Source: Streptococcus gordonii
Lineage (GTDB): Bacteria > Bacillota > Bacilli > Lactobacillales > Streptococcaceae
Assembly (NCBI RefSeq): GCF_001553855.1
Contig: NZ_LQWV01000001.1
Location: 62,001-126,000, forward strand
Direction of reading: 5' to 3'
DNA length: 64,000 nucleotides
Below are positions 36,706 to 45,462 of this stretch, piece by piece (position 1 is the stretch's first letter; each line of letters opens with the position of its first letter). The translations under genes and the position numbers were made by a program. The notes beneath the pieces were generated by a model that did no database searches, was not told the origin of the DNA, and worked only from the letters and a program-made list of their open reading frames with translations.

Positions 36706-37671
36706 CTAGATAAAACTACCATCTCCATCTAAGGATAACACCTTTAATATTGTTTCTTCATCTGTTACTAAATGATTAATATAACCAGCCCGCAAAACAG
36801 ATAGAATAGCTGTCGCCTTGGTATATCCATAAGCAAATCCCAAAGTATTTGGTATTTGTTTAAGTTCAGATAAGGAAATAGCAATTGTCCTTTCCTGTAA
36901 TTCCTCAAATACCGGTTTTCCATTTTTATCAAAAAAACGGCAACAAATTTCTCCGACCTCTCCTTCACTTTTTAAAACAGAAAAATCTCGTTCTGTTAAC
37001 ATATCCAACCACTGACGATTGTTCTCATCTGCAAAACCACCGATTCCTACGACAGCAATATCCAAATCCTGCCAACTCTTTTTGAGATCTTCAAAATACT
37101 TTGATGATAAAATTCCTTTTGCTAAATTTTCCTTTTCCTGAATAATAGTCGCATTGATAAAATTACAATCTCCATGACATTTGCTTGCCATATTATAAAT
37201 CAAAGTATTAACATGGTACCGGGCATGGATGTGACTGGGGCCACCAGCTAGCGGAACAAAATGAATATCTTTCAAATGTCGCGGATTCAAATGTTCTACC
37301 AACAGGCTGAGACTTTTTCCCCACGAAAATCCTACATTCATATGATCATCTAGTAGACCTCGAAGTAGATTTGCTGCACTTTGACCTAGCCTTTCTTCTA
37401 ATTCAGCAGTTGATTCATCAAGCACATTCGCAACTATATCTATACCTTTTAATCCATATTTCTCTTTGACATACTTTTCTAACTGAAACAAGCGAGTATC
37501 AAAGTTATCTATTTCAATCTTGACAATCCCTTTTTTCTTTGCTTCAGCCAGCATTCGACTAACAGTTGTGCGATAGATTCCTGTTTCTGCTGCAATTTCT
37601 GCCTGGCTCTTCTCTTCTATGTAATAAAGATAGGCTAATTTAGCCAGAAGCTTTTTTCTTTCATTTCTCAT
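36706..37671 (-). CDS. SorC-family sugar-responsive regulator
   Basis: 321 residues. N-terminal helix-turn-helix (KSQAEIAAETGIYRTTVSRMLAEAKKKGIV, residues ~17-47) and a C-terminal sugar-phosphate-binding SorC domain (GFSWGKSLSLLVEHL, VPLAGGPSHI, VVGIGGFAD). AAGGAG before the ATG at 37671 decides the start over a TTG at 37686. Transcribed with the DeoR gene. Probably the activator of the PTS and pflD operons, sensing a sugar phosphate from the pathway. Confidence 0.88.
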   Translation of the reverse strand: MRNERKKLLAKLAYLYYIEEKSQAEIAAETGIYRTTVSRMLAEAKKKGIVKIEIDNFDTRLFQLEKYVKEKYGLKGIDIVANVLDESTAELEERLGQSAANLLRGLLDDHMNVGFSWGKSLSLLVEHLNPRHLKDIHFVPLAGGPSHIHARYHVNTLIYNMASKCHGDCNFINATIIQEKENLAKGILSSKYFEDLKKSWQDLDIAVVGIGGFADENNRQWLDMLTERDFSVLKSEGEVGEICCRFFDKNGKPVFEELQERTIAISLSELKQIPNTLGFAYGYTKATAILSVLRAGYINHLVTDEETILKVLSLDGDGSFI

Positions 37672-37688
37672 CGTCCGCTCCTTCAAGC

Positions 37689-38438
37689 CTAAACTTTCAC
37701 AACTCTAATACTTGCCTTTTCTAATTGCTCAACAGCGACATTTGAAATTCCGTTATCTGTTACAACTTGAGACACCTGCTTAAGTCCGAAACGCTTAACA
37801 ATCCCTTTTTTCCCAAATTTACTTGAATCAGTAAGAATTACAACTTGGTCGGCCACTTCAGACATATATTGAACGACTTCACTACGCATCAAATCTTTCC
37901 CTGTAAACCCAAGTTCTTCATCATAGCCATCTGTTCCTACAAAAGCATATTTAACATGAAAGTAGTGGATCATTTCTTTAAGAAGCGGACCAACAGTCAC
38001 TTGAGAGTCTTTTTGGAATTCTCCACCTAAAAGAATGATTTTACACGAATCATAATTCCTAACATAATCAGCTATAAAGTAGGAATTGGTAACGATTTTT
38101 ACATTCCTCTTGCTACGGCAAATCTCTTCTGCTAAAAGGGCACAAGTAGATCCTGATTCAATCAAAATTGTTTCATTATCACTAATTAGTTCAGCAGTTT
38201 TCTTGGCAATTCTTCGCTTTGTATCGTAATTAAAAGACAATCTGACATTAAGGTCGTCCCCACTATTCAAGACAGCATACCCATGTTCACGACGCAATAA
38301 ACCTTTTAATTCCAATTTATCTAAGTCTTTCCTAATCGTTACTTTAGAAACTTGTAGCTTCTCAGAAAGTGTATTAACATCAATCTTTTCATATTCAGAG
38401 ACTAATTTCACAATTTTATCTAAACGTTCCATTTTCAT
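37689..38438 (-). CDS. DeoR-family transcriptional regulator
   Basis: 249 residues. N-terminal DeoR helix-turn-helix (YEKIDVNTLSEKLQVSKVTIRKDLDKLELKGLLRREHGYAVL, residues 16-57) and C-terminal phosphosugar domain with DEETILIESGSTCALLA-type and VTNSYFIADY motifs, GTDGYDEELGFTG, LTDSSKFGKKG. Starts at 38438 behind GGTGAGGTA. Divergent from the activase gene, whose promoter it may control. Confidence 0.9.
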   Translation of the reverse strand: MKMERLDKIVKLVSEYEKIDVNTLSEKLQVSKVTIRKDLDKLELKGLLRREHGYAVLNSGDDLNVRLSFNYDTKRRIAKKTAELISDNETILIESGSTCALLAEEICRSKRNVKIVTNSYFIADYVRNYDSCKIILLGGEFQKDSQVTVGPLLKEMIHYFHVKYAFVGTDGYDEELGFTGKDLMRSEVVQYMSEVADQVVILTDSSKFGKKGIVKRFGLKQVSQVVTDNGISNVAVEQLEKASIRVVKV

Positions 38439-38502
38439 TACCTCACCTATATTTTAACAAAAGATTTTATAAAAATAAAATAAAAAATAGTTTCGTTCGT
38501 AA

Positions 38503-38531
38503 TTGTATTTGTTGCGTAAATAAGTTATAAT
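38503..38531 (+). promoter_or_regulatory. promoter of the activase gene
   Basis: TTGTAT (38503-38508), 17-base spacer, TATAAT (38526-38531); AAAGGAGGG follows at ~38543. TTTCGTTCGTAAT and TTTGTTGCGTAAAT just upstream (38490-38520) form an imperfect direct repeat that could be a DeoR site. Confidence 0.65.
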
Positions 38532-38556
38532 AGTTGTATTAAAAGGAGGGTTGCGT

Positions 38557-39333
38557 ATGGAAACAACAAAAGGAATTATTTTCAATATCCAACATTTCAG
38601 TATTCATGATGGCCCCGGAATCCGAACAACAGTTTTCCTAAAGGGGTGCCCACTACGCTGCCCTTGGTGTTCAAACCCAGAATCACAGAGGATGCAACCT
38701 GAGCCTATGCTTGATGCTACTACCCAAAAAAACATCACTATGGGAGAAGAAAGAAGCGTTATTGAGATTATAGATGAAGTCTTAAAAGACCGTGATTTTT
38801 ATGAAGAATCCGGCGGTGGATTGACCTTATCTGGCGGGGAAATTTTTGCTCAATTTGAATTTGCCAAAGCTATCCTTAAAGCAGCTAAGGAGAAAGGTAT
38901 TCATACCGCAATAGAAACAACGGCTTTTGTAGAACACGAAAAATTTGTTGATCTCATCCAATATGTTGATTTCATTTATACCGATTTGAAGCACTATAAC
39001 TCAGTCAATCACCGTAAGATTACTGGTGTTAAAAATGAGTTGATTGTTAAGAACATACATTACGCATTTACTCATCAAAAGACAATTGTCCTGCGAATTC
39101 CAGTAATTCCTGACTTTAATAACTCTCTAGAAGATGCGGAACAGTTTGCAACTCTTTTCAATGAATTATCCATCGATCAAGTCCAACTGCTACCTTTCCA
39201 TCAATTTGGAGAAAACAAGTATAAACTACTAGGACGTCGGTATGAAATGGAGGGTACTAAAGCCCTACATCCAGAGGATTTATACGATTATCAGCAGGTT
39301 TTTCTAAACCATAACATTAATTGTTATTTCTAA
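38557..39333 (+). CDS. pflC: glycyl-radical enzyme activating protein (radical SAM)
   Basis: 258-residue radical SAM protein that puts the glycyl radical on its partner, presumably the pflD product. The cluster motif is Cx3? type CPLRCPWCSNPESQ within FLKGCPLRCPWC near residue 30, and GGGLTLSGGE is the SAM GGE motif. It lacks the ferredoxin-like 2x[4Fe-4S] insert of longer activases (only ~12 residues follow before the core), which is the short PflA-like layout. The start at 38557 has AAAGGAGGG; a TTG at 38551 is not preferred. Confidence 0.9.
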   Translation: METTKGIIFNIQHFSIHDGPGIRTTVFLKGCPLRCPWCSNPESQRMQPEPMLDATTQKNITMGEERSVIEIIDEVLKDRDFYEESGGGLTLSGGEIFAQFEFAKAILKAAKEKGIHTAIETTAFVEHEKFVDLIQYVDFIYTDLKHYNSVNHRKITGVKNELIVKNIHYAFTHQKTIVLRIPVIPDFNNSLEDAEQFATLFNELSIDQVQLLPFHQFGENKYKLLGRRYEMEGTKALHPEDLYDYQQVFLNHNINCYF

Positions 39334-39634
39334 GCAAAAATTCCTTTTCCTAACTATTTTTTATATTATAAACCTTCTCTGATTATACCTCACATCTTGA
39401 ACTGATTTTTATCCTTAATCAAAGGCTTCTAAATTTATTCGCTGAATCCAAGTTTGAAGAAAACCTCTACTTTGCTATTTCTTCAGCTTGGATTTTATTT
39501 TTATAGTAACTTTCTCAAAGGATTTTGAAAGACGCTAAAAATGGAGAATGAGGAAAACTTTTTGTTGATTGGCCTTGACTTATCTTTAAAAACAGATAGA
39601 ATTAAATTTAAAATCATATGAAAAAGGGAGATCT
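39334..39634 (+). other. intergenic region with terminator hairpin and channel leader
   Basis: Holds AATCCAAG-TTT-GAAG / CTTC-AG-CTTGGATT (39445-39494) followed by TTATTTTTAT, the likely activase terminator. Then comes a 20-base sequence (39515-39534) also found upstream of leuS, and the ribosome binding site GGGAG of the next gene. No gene seen. Confidence 0.55.
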
Positions 39635-40339
39635 ATGATTATGAGAAAGACTTTATTTCAGATTATTGAGCCCCACCAGCAGGAAAGCTTTATTGAAGAA
39701 GCCTACGATATTTTCATGATCTTGGCCATTATTGTCAGTTTAATTCCTCTAACTTCAAAAAGTCATTCAGGAATCTTCATTTGGCTCGATCTTATAACAA
39801 CGATTATTTTTATCATTGACTATGTGCTCAGGTTCGTCACTGCCGATTATAAATTACAGAAAGGACGGATTTCTTTCCTCCTCTATCCTTTTACTTTCTT
39901 GGCTATGGCTGATTTGCTCTGCATACTGCCATCACTCTTTTTATTAAATGACAGTCTGCGTCTGTTTAAAATTTTACGTATGCTTCGTACCTTGCGTATC
40001 TTTAAATTTTTCCGCTATTCCAAGAATATTCAGATCTTGACAAATGTCTTAAAAAAACAGAAAGACAGTCTGATTATTGTAGGGGTTTTAGCATTTGGAT
40101 ATATCTTTGTTTCCGCCCTTGTCATTTTCAACGTAGAGCCTAGTACTTTCCCTACCTTCTTTGACGCCCTCTATTGGGCAACGATTTCCCTGACTACGGT
40201 TGGATATGGGGACATTTACGCGATATCAACTACTGGAAAAATCATTACAATGATCTCTTCATTTTTAGGAATTGCAATTGTTGCACTCCCCGCTGGTATC
40301 ATTACAGCTGGCTATATGAAAGAAATCAAAGAACTATAA
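39635..40339 (+). CDS. voltage-gated-type potassium channel
   Basis: 234-residue ion channel with six spans. S4 carries regularly spaced positive charges (RLFKILRMLRTLRIFKFFR). The pore helix and selectivity filter are SLTTVGYGDIYA, where TVGYGD marks K+ selectivity. There is no C-terminal RCK domain, only a short tail. Single gene between two hairpins. Role probably in membrane potential or pH stress; not deducible further. Confidence 0.92.
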   Translation: MIMRKTLFQIIEPHQQESFIEEAYDIFMILAIIVSLIPLTSKSHSGIFIWLDLITTIIFIIDYVLRFVTADYKLQKGRISFLLYPFTFLAMADLLCILPSLFLLNDSLRLFKILRMLRTLRIFKFFRYSKNIQILTNVLKKQKDSLIIVGVLAFGYIFVSALVIFNVEPSTFPTFFDALYWATISLTTVGYGDIYAISTTGKIITMISSFLGIAIVALPAGIITAGYMKEIKEL

Positions 40340-40369
40340 AAGCTGTTTAGGGAACCCTAAACAGCTTTT
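40338..40369. terminator. terminator of the potassium channel gene
   Basis: AAAAGCTGTTTA / TAAACAGCTTTT around a GGGAACCC cap, overlapping the stop codon and followed by a U-run; could serve both strands. Confidence 0.9.
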
Positions 40370-40413
40370 TTATATATTCATTCGCTTTTCTATAACTTTA
40401 GCTGAGGTTTCTT

Positions 40414-41292
40414 TCATTTCTTAACCTTTTTAATAAAAAAGTGGAGTGTTAATAGAGCAACAATAATAAGTGAAATATAAATTAGCATGAATTGATTAGA
40501 AAGATGATCCCCACTAGCATTCTGCAATACTACTCCGTAGGATTCCTTGTATTTATTTACCACCGAACTTGGAGCATTCTCAAATACTTGAGCAATTGAG
40601 TCTTTCATCAAAACTTGTTTTAAAAGTGCATTCACTTGTGTCATAGGAAACCAAGTCATAACCTGCTGCAATGTTTCCCCAACTGAACCGATAGAAAGAT
40701 AAACTCCTGAAATAAATCCGATAAAGGTACCGACGATCGTACTCAAAGTGGTAAAAGCTGAACTTGTTCGAATAAAGGCTAATACAGGAAGAACAATAGT
40801 AGCTGATAAAACTGTTGATAAGCTAACAATTCCAAAAATCTTTAGATAGTCCATGGCTGAATAATCTAGAAGTGAACTAAAACCATTGAAAATCCCAATC
40901 GCAAAGACACAAGAGAACATGGTGAGGATAATCCCAAATAGGATTGCAAAAATAGCATAGGATAGTTCAACCTTGAAATTAGAAATGGGACTAACCTTGA
41001 AATCTTCACTCAGTTTCTTTTCTTTATCTGAGACCATTACTCCAAACGCTCCTAAAGTACTGGTCATAGAAATAATCGTCGTCAAACCTGATATCAACCA
41101 ATAGTTTACCATCTTAATCGTATCGCTTGAGGCAGTGTCACTACCTAACGCCTCCTTAATGGCATCAATCTGGATTTGTCCTAGAAAGACTTGATAGACT
41201 AAAATTAAGATAATAACTGACAAGAATGACATGAAAAACGCCAAACGATCTCGCGTGTATACTTTCCTATTTCTAGAAATTAGCTCAAACAT
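40414..41292 (-). CDS. ABC-2 exporter permease
   Basis: 292-residue membrane subunit, six spans, of the lipid/drug exporter type (MSTLGAFGVMVSDKEKKLSEDFKVSPISNFKVELSY is the family loop after span 2). Overlaps the ATPase gene by 8 bases; GGAGGAGAA inside the ATPase end acts as its ribosome binding site. Substrate unknown. Often annotated as multidrug or bacteriocin-immunity type. Confidence 0.85.
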   Translation of the reverse strand: MFELISRNRKVYTRDRLAFFMSFLSVIILILVYQVFLGQIQIDAIKEALGSDTASSDTIKMVNYWLISGLTTIISMTSTLGAFGVMVSDKEKKLSEDFKVSPISNFKVELSYAIFAILFGIILTMFSCVFAIGIFNGFSSLLDYSAMDYLKIFGIVSLSTVLSATIVLPVLAFIRTSSAFTTLSTIVGTFIGFISGVYLSIGSVGETLQQVMTWFPMTQVNALLKQVLMKDSIAQVFENAPSSVVNKYKESYGVVLQNASGDHLSNQFMLIYISLIIVALLTLHFFIKKVKK

Positions 41293-42214
41293 TCATTTCT
41301 CCTCCTGTTTCTTTTAATAGATTCAAATAAGCTGCTTCCAAGTTTGAATATTCCACATTAAATGCTTCAATGATAGACTTATCTTGATTTTCAGAAATAA
41401 TTTCCATCATTTCTTCAACAGAAACATCTTTAAAAACAATCTCTCTTTCTGACAAAACTTGACATTTGTTCATAAATTGTGATATCGATAGTGATGTTAC
41501 AGACTGTCCTTCTTTTAAAAGCAAATTCAAGTTAGTTGTCGAATGCTTTTCAATAAAAGTAGCAATATCTCCTGAGTAATAAAGATTACCAGAAATTAAA
41601 ACATGTAGAATATCACATCCAGCCATCTCTTCTAAATAGTGAGTGATGAGAACTACCGTCATATTATCTTTCTTATTCAACTGATAGATGGCATCCCATA
41701 AATCATGTCGAGATTGTGGATCTAGACCAGTGGTTGGCTCATCCAGCAACAAAAGTGATGGTTTAGGCAGCAGAGCACGCGCAATATCTACTTTGCGTTT
41801 CTGCCCCCCTGACAAGCTCCCATATTTTTTATTTTTAATAGATGCAACATCTAGATAGTTTTGTAAATCCTTCATTCTCTCCAAGACCTTGGTCTTAGAT
41901 AAGCCATACAAGGCACCTCTAGATACCAAATTTTCCTCTACTGTTAAATTTTCATCCAAACGATTGCTTTGAAAAACGATTCCGATATGGCGATAAAAAT
42001 CTTTTGTGGATAGAGGCCGTCCGTCAACTTCCCAGCTAATATCTCCTGAGCTTTGCTTGAAATTTTGAATAAGGAGATTAAATAGAGTCGTTTTACCCGC
42101 ACCATTGGGCCCAAGAAGACCATAGAACTTGCCTTCTTCCAAAACTAAATCAATTCCTTTTAAGGCTTCAAAGGAGCCATAGTTTTTCTTAATATTTTTT
42201 AATCTAATTTCCAT
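41285..42214 (-). CDS. ABC exporter ATP-binding protein
   Basis: 309 residues: Walker A GPNGAGKTT, Q-loop VFQSNRLDENLTV, signature LSGGQKRKVDIARAL, Walker B LLLLDEPTTGLD, switch THYLEEM. A ~70-residue C-terminal extension typical of exporter ATPases follows. ATG at 42214 is preferred; a TTG at 42223 lies nearer the AGGAAGGAA element. First gene of a two-gene unit adjacent to an XRE/TPR regulator gene. Confidence 0.9.
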   Translation of the reverse strand: MEIRLKNIKKNYGSFEALKGIDLVLEEGKFYGLLGPNGAGKTTLFNLLIQNFKQSSGDISWEVDGRPLSTKDFYRHIGIVFQSNRLDENLTVEENLVSRGALYGLSKTKVLERMKDLQNYLDVASIKNKKYGSLSGGQKRKVDIARALLPKPSLLLLDEPTTGLDPQSRHDLWDAIYQLNKKDNMTVVLITHYLEEMAGCDILHVLISGNLYYSGDIATFIEKHSTTNLNLLLKEGQSVTSLSISQFMNKCQVLSEREIVFKDVSVEEMMEIISENQDKSIIEAFNVEYSNLEAAYLNLLKETGGEMNV

Positions 42215-42320
42215 TTTTCCCAAATTCCTTCCTCAAGAAGAAGTAACTTCTTTTTTCTACTCCCACTATTATAAGAGATCATTTAACCGAAGTGTGAGGA
42301 CATTCATGTCCTATTTAAAA

Positions 42321-42350
42321 AACTCTATGAGTTCCTAGACTCACAGAGTT
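42321..42350 (-). terminator. terminator of the XRE/TPR regulator gene
   Basis: Minus strand AACTCT-G-TGAGT / ACTCA-T-AGAGTT with a single mismatch, then a U-run; 7 bases after the stop codon. Confidence 0.8.
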
Positions 42351-42357
42351 CTGTTGT

Positions 42358-43275
42358 TTATTCATCAATTTTACTATAGCGGCTTATATCCTGCTCCCAG
42401 TCCAGCCTCATATTCTCCTTAAGGACATCTTCTGGCAATAGCTCTAGCATTAACTTTACCTTTTGATAGTTGTCCTCAGCTTTTTCGAGATTGTTTTCTA
42501 AGAAGAGGGCGATTTTCCACTGAAGCGCATAGCTAAAGACACGATCTTGAAAGTCGTTTCGCCTCAACATCAGCTCTTCTAGGACTCTTAATATTTCGGG
42601 TAATCGGTCATATTCTTGATAGTGAGACAAGACCCCCGCCGCAAAAATGATTCTGGCCTGAATTTTTTCCAATCCATTGGTCGGATAATCAGCTACTGCC
42701 ACAAGTAACTTGTTTAGCAAACAAGTAAACTCCTTCTTATCAAAATCTTTCAAACCAAGAGCCAACAGGCGTAAATCAATGATTTCTAGATCCATTTCCG
42801 TCAATTTTTCTTTGGCCAAAGCCTGATCCAGATATTCATCTATTAAGCCTTGATCATAGGCAATATTTTCCGTTAAAATCATATCGTTCTTGGCCTGCTT
42901 AATCTGAAGATAAAGTTGTTCTTCCTCAGGGAGCTGATCGAAATACTTCCGATAGATTTCCTCGATCAGCTCTTCTCTCTGTTGAAGACGTTCTCCATCG
43001 CCATAGTGATAAAGCTTTTCCAAGCGATACTTCAATTCAAGATAGCCTGATGGCAATTCGAATCGCTCTCTATTTGCTAGTCTATCCAGTGATACCTCCA
43101 GTTGCTCAGCAATATAGAGAGCTGTTGCGATGGTAGGCAGAGACTGGCCTTTTTCAATTCGCTGTAGCTGCCGCGTTGTCAAAATGTCTTCTTCCCCACA
43201 AATGGCCTGACGACTCAAGCCTTTTTCTTCTCTTAGAGATTGAATTTTCTGTCCTAGCTCTTCCTTGAATTCCAC
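42358..43275 (-). CDS. XRE-type regulator with TPR-like C-terminal domain
   Basis: 305 residues. The N-terminal HTH (LGQKIQSLREEKGLSRQAICGEEDILTTRQLQRIEKGQSLP, residues 6-46) is followed by ~230 helical residues of TPR-like repeats, the plan of RRNPP peptide-sensing regulators such as PlcR and Rgg. GTG at 43275 is chosen: AAGGAG lies 8 bases upstream and the -10 is at 43306, so the longer frame to 43329 would start before the promoter. It may govern the adjacent ABC exporter; no candidate peptide pheromone gene was found next to it. Confidence 0.82.
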   Translation of the reverse strand: MEFKEELGQKIQSLREEKGLSRQAICGEEDILTTRQLQRIEKGQSLPTIATALYIAEQLEVSLDRLANRERFELPSGYLELKYRLEKLYHYGDGERLQQREELIEEIYRKYFDQLPEEEQLYLQIKQAKNDMILTENIAYDQGLIDEYLDQALAKEKLTEMDLEIIDLRLLALGLKDFDKKEFTCLLNKLLVAVADYPTNGLEKIQARIIFAAGVLSHYQEYDRLPEILRVLEELMLRRNDFQDRVFSYALQWKIALFLENNLEKAEDNYQKVKLMLELLPEDVLKENMRLDWEQDISRYSKIDE

Positions 43276-43305
43276 ATCAGGATCTCCTTCTTCCAGATAT
43301 TTCCT

Positions 43306-43311
43306 ATTATA
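43306..43311 (-). promoter_or_regulatory. extended -10 promoter of the XRE/TPR regulator
   Basis: Minus strand ATGCTATAAT: TATAAT preceded by TG. The leader is about 25 bases, which fits the GTG start. Confidence 0.65.
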
Positions 43312-43356
43312 GCATAATTTGATCATCAAAATTTATCTCTGTAGCTACAAATAAAA

Positions 43357-43397
43357 ACCTGACCAAAGAACTTTATCTTAAGCTCCTTTAGTCAGGT
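43357..43397 (-). terminator. terminator of pepO
   Basis: Minus strand ACCTGAC-T-AAAG ... CTTT-G-GTCAGGT followed by TTTTTATTT. Confidence 0.8.
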
Positions 43398-43423
43398 CAT
43401 TATGTCGTCTTATGACTTGTTTG

Positions 43424-45316
43424 TTACCAAATAATCACACGCTCTTCTGGGCTCCGCCACATGCCATCTCCTTCTTTCACATCAAAGGTCGTAAAGAAGT
43501 CTTCAAAGTTTGGCAGCTGCACATTGGTCCGAAGCTTGGCTGGAGCATGGACATCGACGCTTGCCAAGAGCTTCATATACTCTTCGCGTCCCTTCATCCG
43601 CCAGATACGAGCAAAGTTGGTGAAGAATTCCTCAGCAGAGAAATCAGCTTCTTTCTTTGCTGCTTCTAGGGCTGCTGCAATACCGCCCAAATCTGCCACG
43701 TTTTCTGAAACGGTCAGCTTGCCATTGACCTTAGCACCATAGGAATCCTGACCTTCAAACTGATCAATGACCTTTTGAGTCCGCTCGGTAAAGGCTTGGT
43801 AGTCATGCTCCGTCCACCAGTTGTTAAGGCTACCATTTTCATCAAAGGAAGCGCCATTGGTATCAAAGGCATGAGAAATCTCATGGGCGATGACCGCTCC
43901 GATACCACCGTAATTGGCTGATGAGGATTGGTGCAGGTCATAGAAAGGCGCCTGCAGGATCGCCGCTGGAAAGACAATCAGGTTTTTCTGCGGATTATAG
44001 TAGGCATTGACCATGTGGGCTGGCATGCCCCATTCCTTGTAATCCACCGGTTGATTCCACTTGCTCCAGCTGTACGCAATATCAATCTGGCTCAGCTTCT
44101 GAGCATTTTCAAAGAGCGTCAGCTTTTCATCCACGATCTTGCGAGAATAACGCTCAGGCAACTCGTCTGGATAACCAATATAAGGCTTGATGACATTAAG
44201 TTTGACAATGGCTTTGTCACGAGTTTCCGGTGTTAACCAGTCATTCTGAGCTAGGCGGTTTTTGTAAACTTCAATCATCGTCACTACTTTCTGCTCTACA
44301 TCAGCCTTGGCTTCTGGAGAAAACTTCTGACCGGCATACCAAAGACCGATTGCTTGATTAAAAGGTCCCTGAGCTAGGTAATAAGCAGCTTTTTTCTTGT
44401 CCTGGGCTTGAGGAGTTCCCGATAGAGCACGTTGATAAGCACCTGCTAAGACACGGATGTCATCCGTTAGATATGGGGTTGTATTGCGAACCGCAGATAG
44501 AATCAACAGAGCATGGAGTTTATCCCAGTTTGCAGCTGTATAAATATCTTTAGCTGTTTTCCAGAAGCGTTCCTCAGGCACAATGACTTGGTCGGGTTCT
44601 TGACCGATTAACTTGGTGAAGATATCTGTCAAAGGCAATTCCGGCACCAAGGCTTTGAAATCGTCCCACTTATAAGGATGGTAGAGCTTAGCATACTCAG
44701 AGCTCTCCTCATTAGAGAGAACATACTGGGCAAAAACAGCATCCAAGTCCAAAACCTTGTCTAAAATATCCTTGATTTCCTCTTCAGTAAAATCAAATTT
44801 TGCTAGCAAGTCTTCCTGGGCCTTGCGCCATTTTGCAAGAAGATCTGCTTTCTGAGGATGGTCTTCCGCGTAGTAGGTCGTATCAGGCAAAATAGTGCCT
44901 GGGCCATCCGCCCAGAGAACATTGATCCGAGCATCCATAAAGTCAGGCGCTACACCAAATGGGAAATAAGTCGGCTTACCTGCCAGCTCAAAGTCTGCAA
45001 TCTTAGAAGCATATTCTTCAAAAGACGCTAGGTTGCGAATCTCATCAATATAAGCACGCGCTGGCTCAGTCCCTGCTGCTTCCCGCTTGTCATAATCCGC
45101 TGCTAGGCGATGGTAAGCAACGAAGTTCTGCAGAATAGCATCTTCTGGTACTCCATCGCCAGCCAACCATTTGTCAGTCGTAGAGAGCATGAGATCTTCA
45201 ATTTCCTCAGCCAAGTCCATAAAGCCACCTGTAACTGGTTTATCGTCGGGAATAACAGCTGTCTTGGCCCATTCGCCATTTATTGCATCATAAAAATCAT
45301 CTTGCAGTCGTGTCAT
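43424..45316 (-). CDS. pepO: M13-family endopeptidase PepO
   Basis: Zinc endopeptidase of the neprilysin family, 630 residues, matching streptococcal PepO. Zinc site HEISH in GAVIAHEISHAFD near residue 475 with the third ligand Glu in ENVADLGGIAAA; substrate-binding NAYYNP upstream. No signal peptide, though PepO is found on the surface of pneumococci. The start at 45316 (MTRLQDDFYDAINGEW) fits the family; 13 further in-frame residues are possible. Divergent from the Mn transporter operon, the conserved streptococcal order. Confidence 0.95.
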   Translation of the reverse strand: MTRLQDDFYDAINGEWAKTAVIPDDKPVTGGFMDLAEEIEDLMLSTTDKWLAGDGVPEDAILQNFVAYHRLAADYDKREAAGTEPARAYIDEIRNLASFEEYASKIADFELAGKPTYFPFGVAPDFMDARINVLWADGPGTILPDTTYYAEDHPQKADLLAKWRKAQEDLLAKFDFTEEEIKDILDKVLDLDAVFAQYVLSNEESSEYAKLYHPYKWDDFKALVPELPLTDIFTKLIGQEPDQVIVPEERFWKTAKDIYTAANWDKLHALLILSAVRNTTPYLTDDIRVLAGAYQRALSGTPQAQDKKKAAYYLAQGPFNQAIGLWYAGQKFSPEAKADVEQKVVTMIEVYKNRLAQNDWLTPETRDKAIVKLNVIKPYIGYPDELPERYSRKIVDEKLTLFENAQKLSQIDIAYSWSKWNQPVDYKEWGMPAHMVNAYYNPQKNLIVFPAAILQAPFYDLHQSSSANYGGIGAVIAHEISHAFDTNGASFDENGSLNNWWTEHDYQAFTERTQKVIDQFEGQDSYGAKVNGKLTVSENVADLGGIAAALEAAKKEADFSAEEFFTNFARIWRMKGREEYMKLLASVDVHAPAKLRTNVQLPNFEDFFTTFDVKEGDGMWRSPEERVIIW

Positions 45317-45403
45317 CTTTTTCTCACTTTCATACTTTTGATATAACCTTATCAAAAATAGCTTTGATTTTCAAATCTTTGTTAAATATTTCCCATATTT
45401 TGC

Positions 45404-45441
45404 AAAATTAACTTGACTTAATTTTTATGTTAAGGTATATT
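45404..45441 (+). promoter_or_regulatory. Mn transporter promoter with DtxR-type (ScaR/SloR/PsaR) operator
   Basis: The palindrome AAAATTAA-N6-TTAATTTT (45404-45425) contains the -35 TTGACT (45413-45418); the -10 TATATT (45436-45441) follows a 17-base spacer. The sequence agrees with the ScaR site known at the S. gordonii sca promoter. Mn-bound repressor would cover the -35. Confidence 0.85.
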
Positions 45442-45462
45442 AATACAGTGGGGGTGATATAC

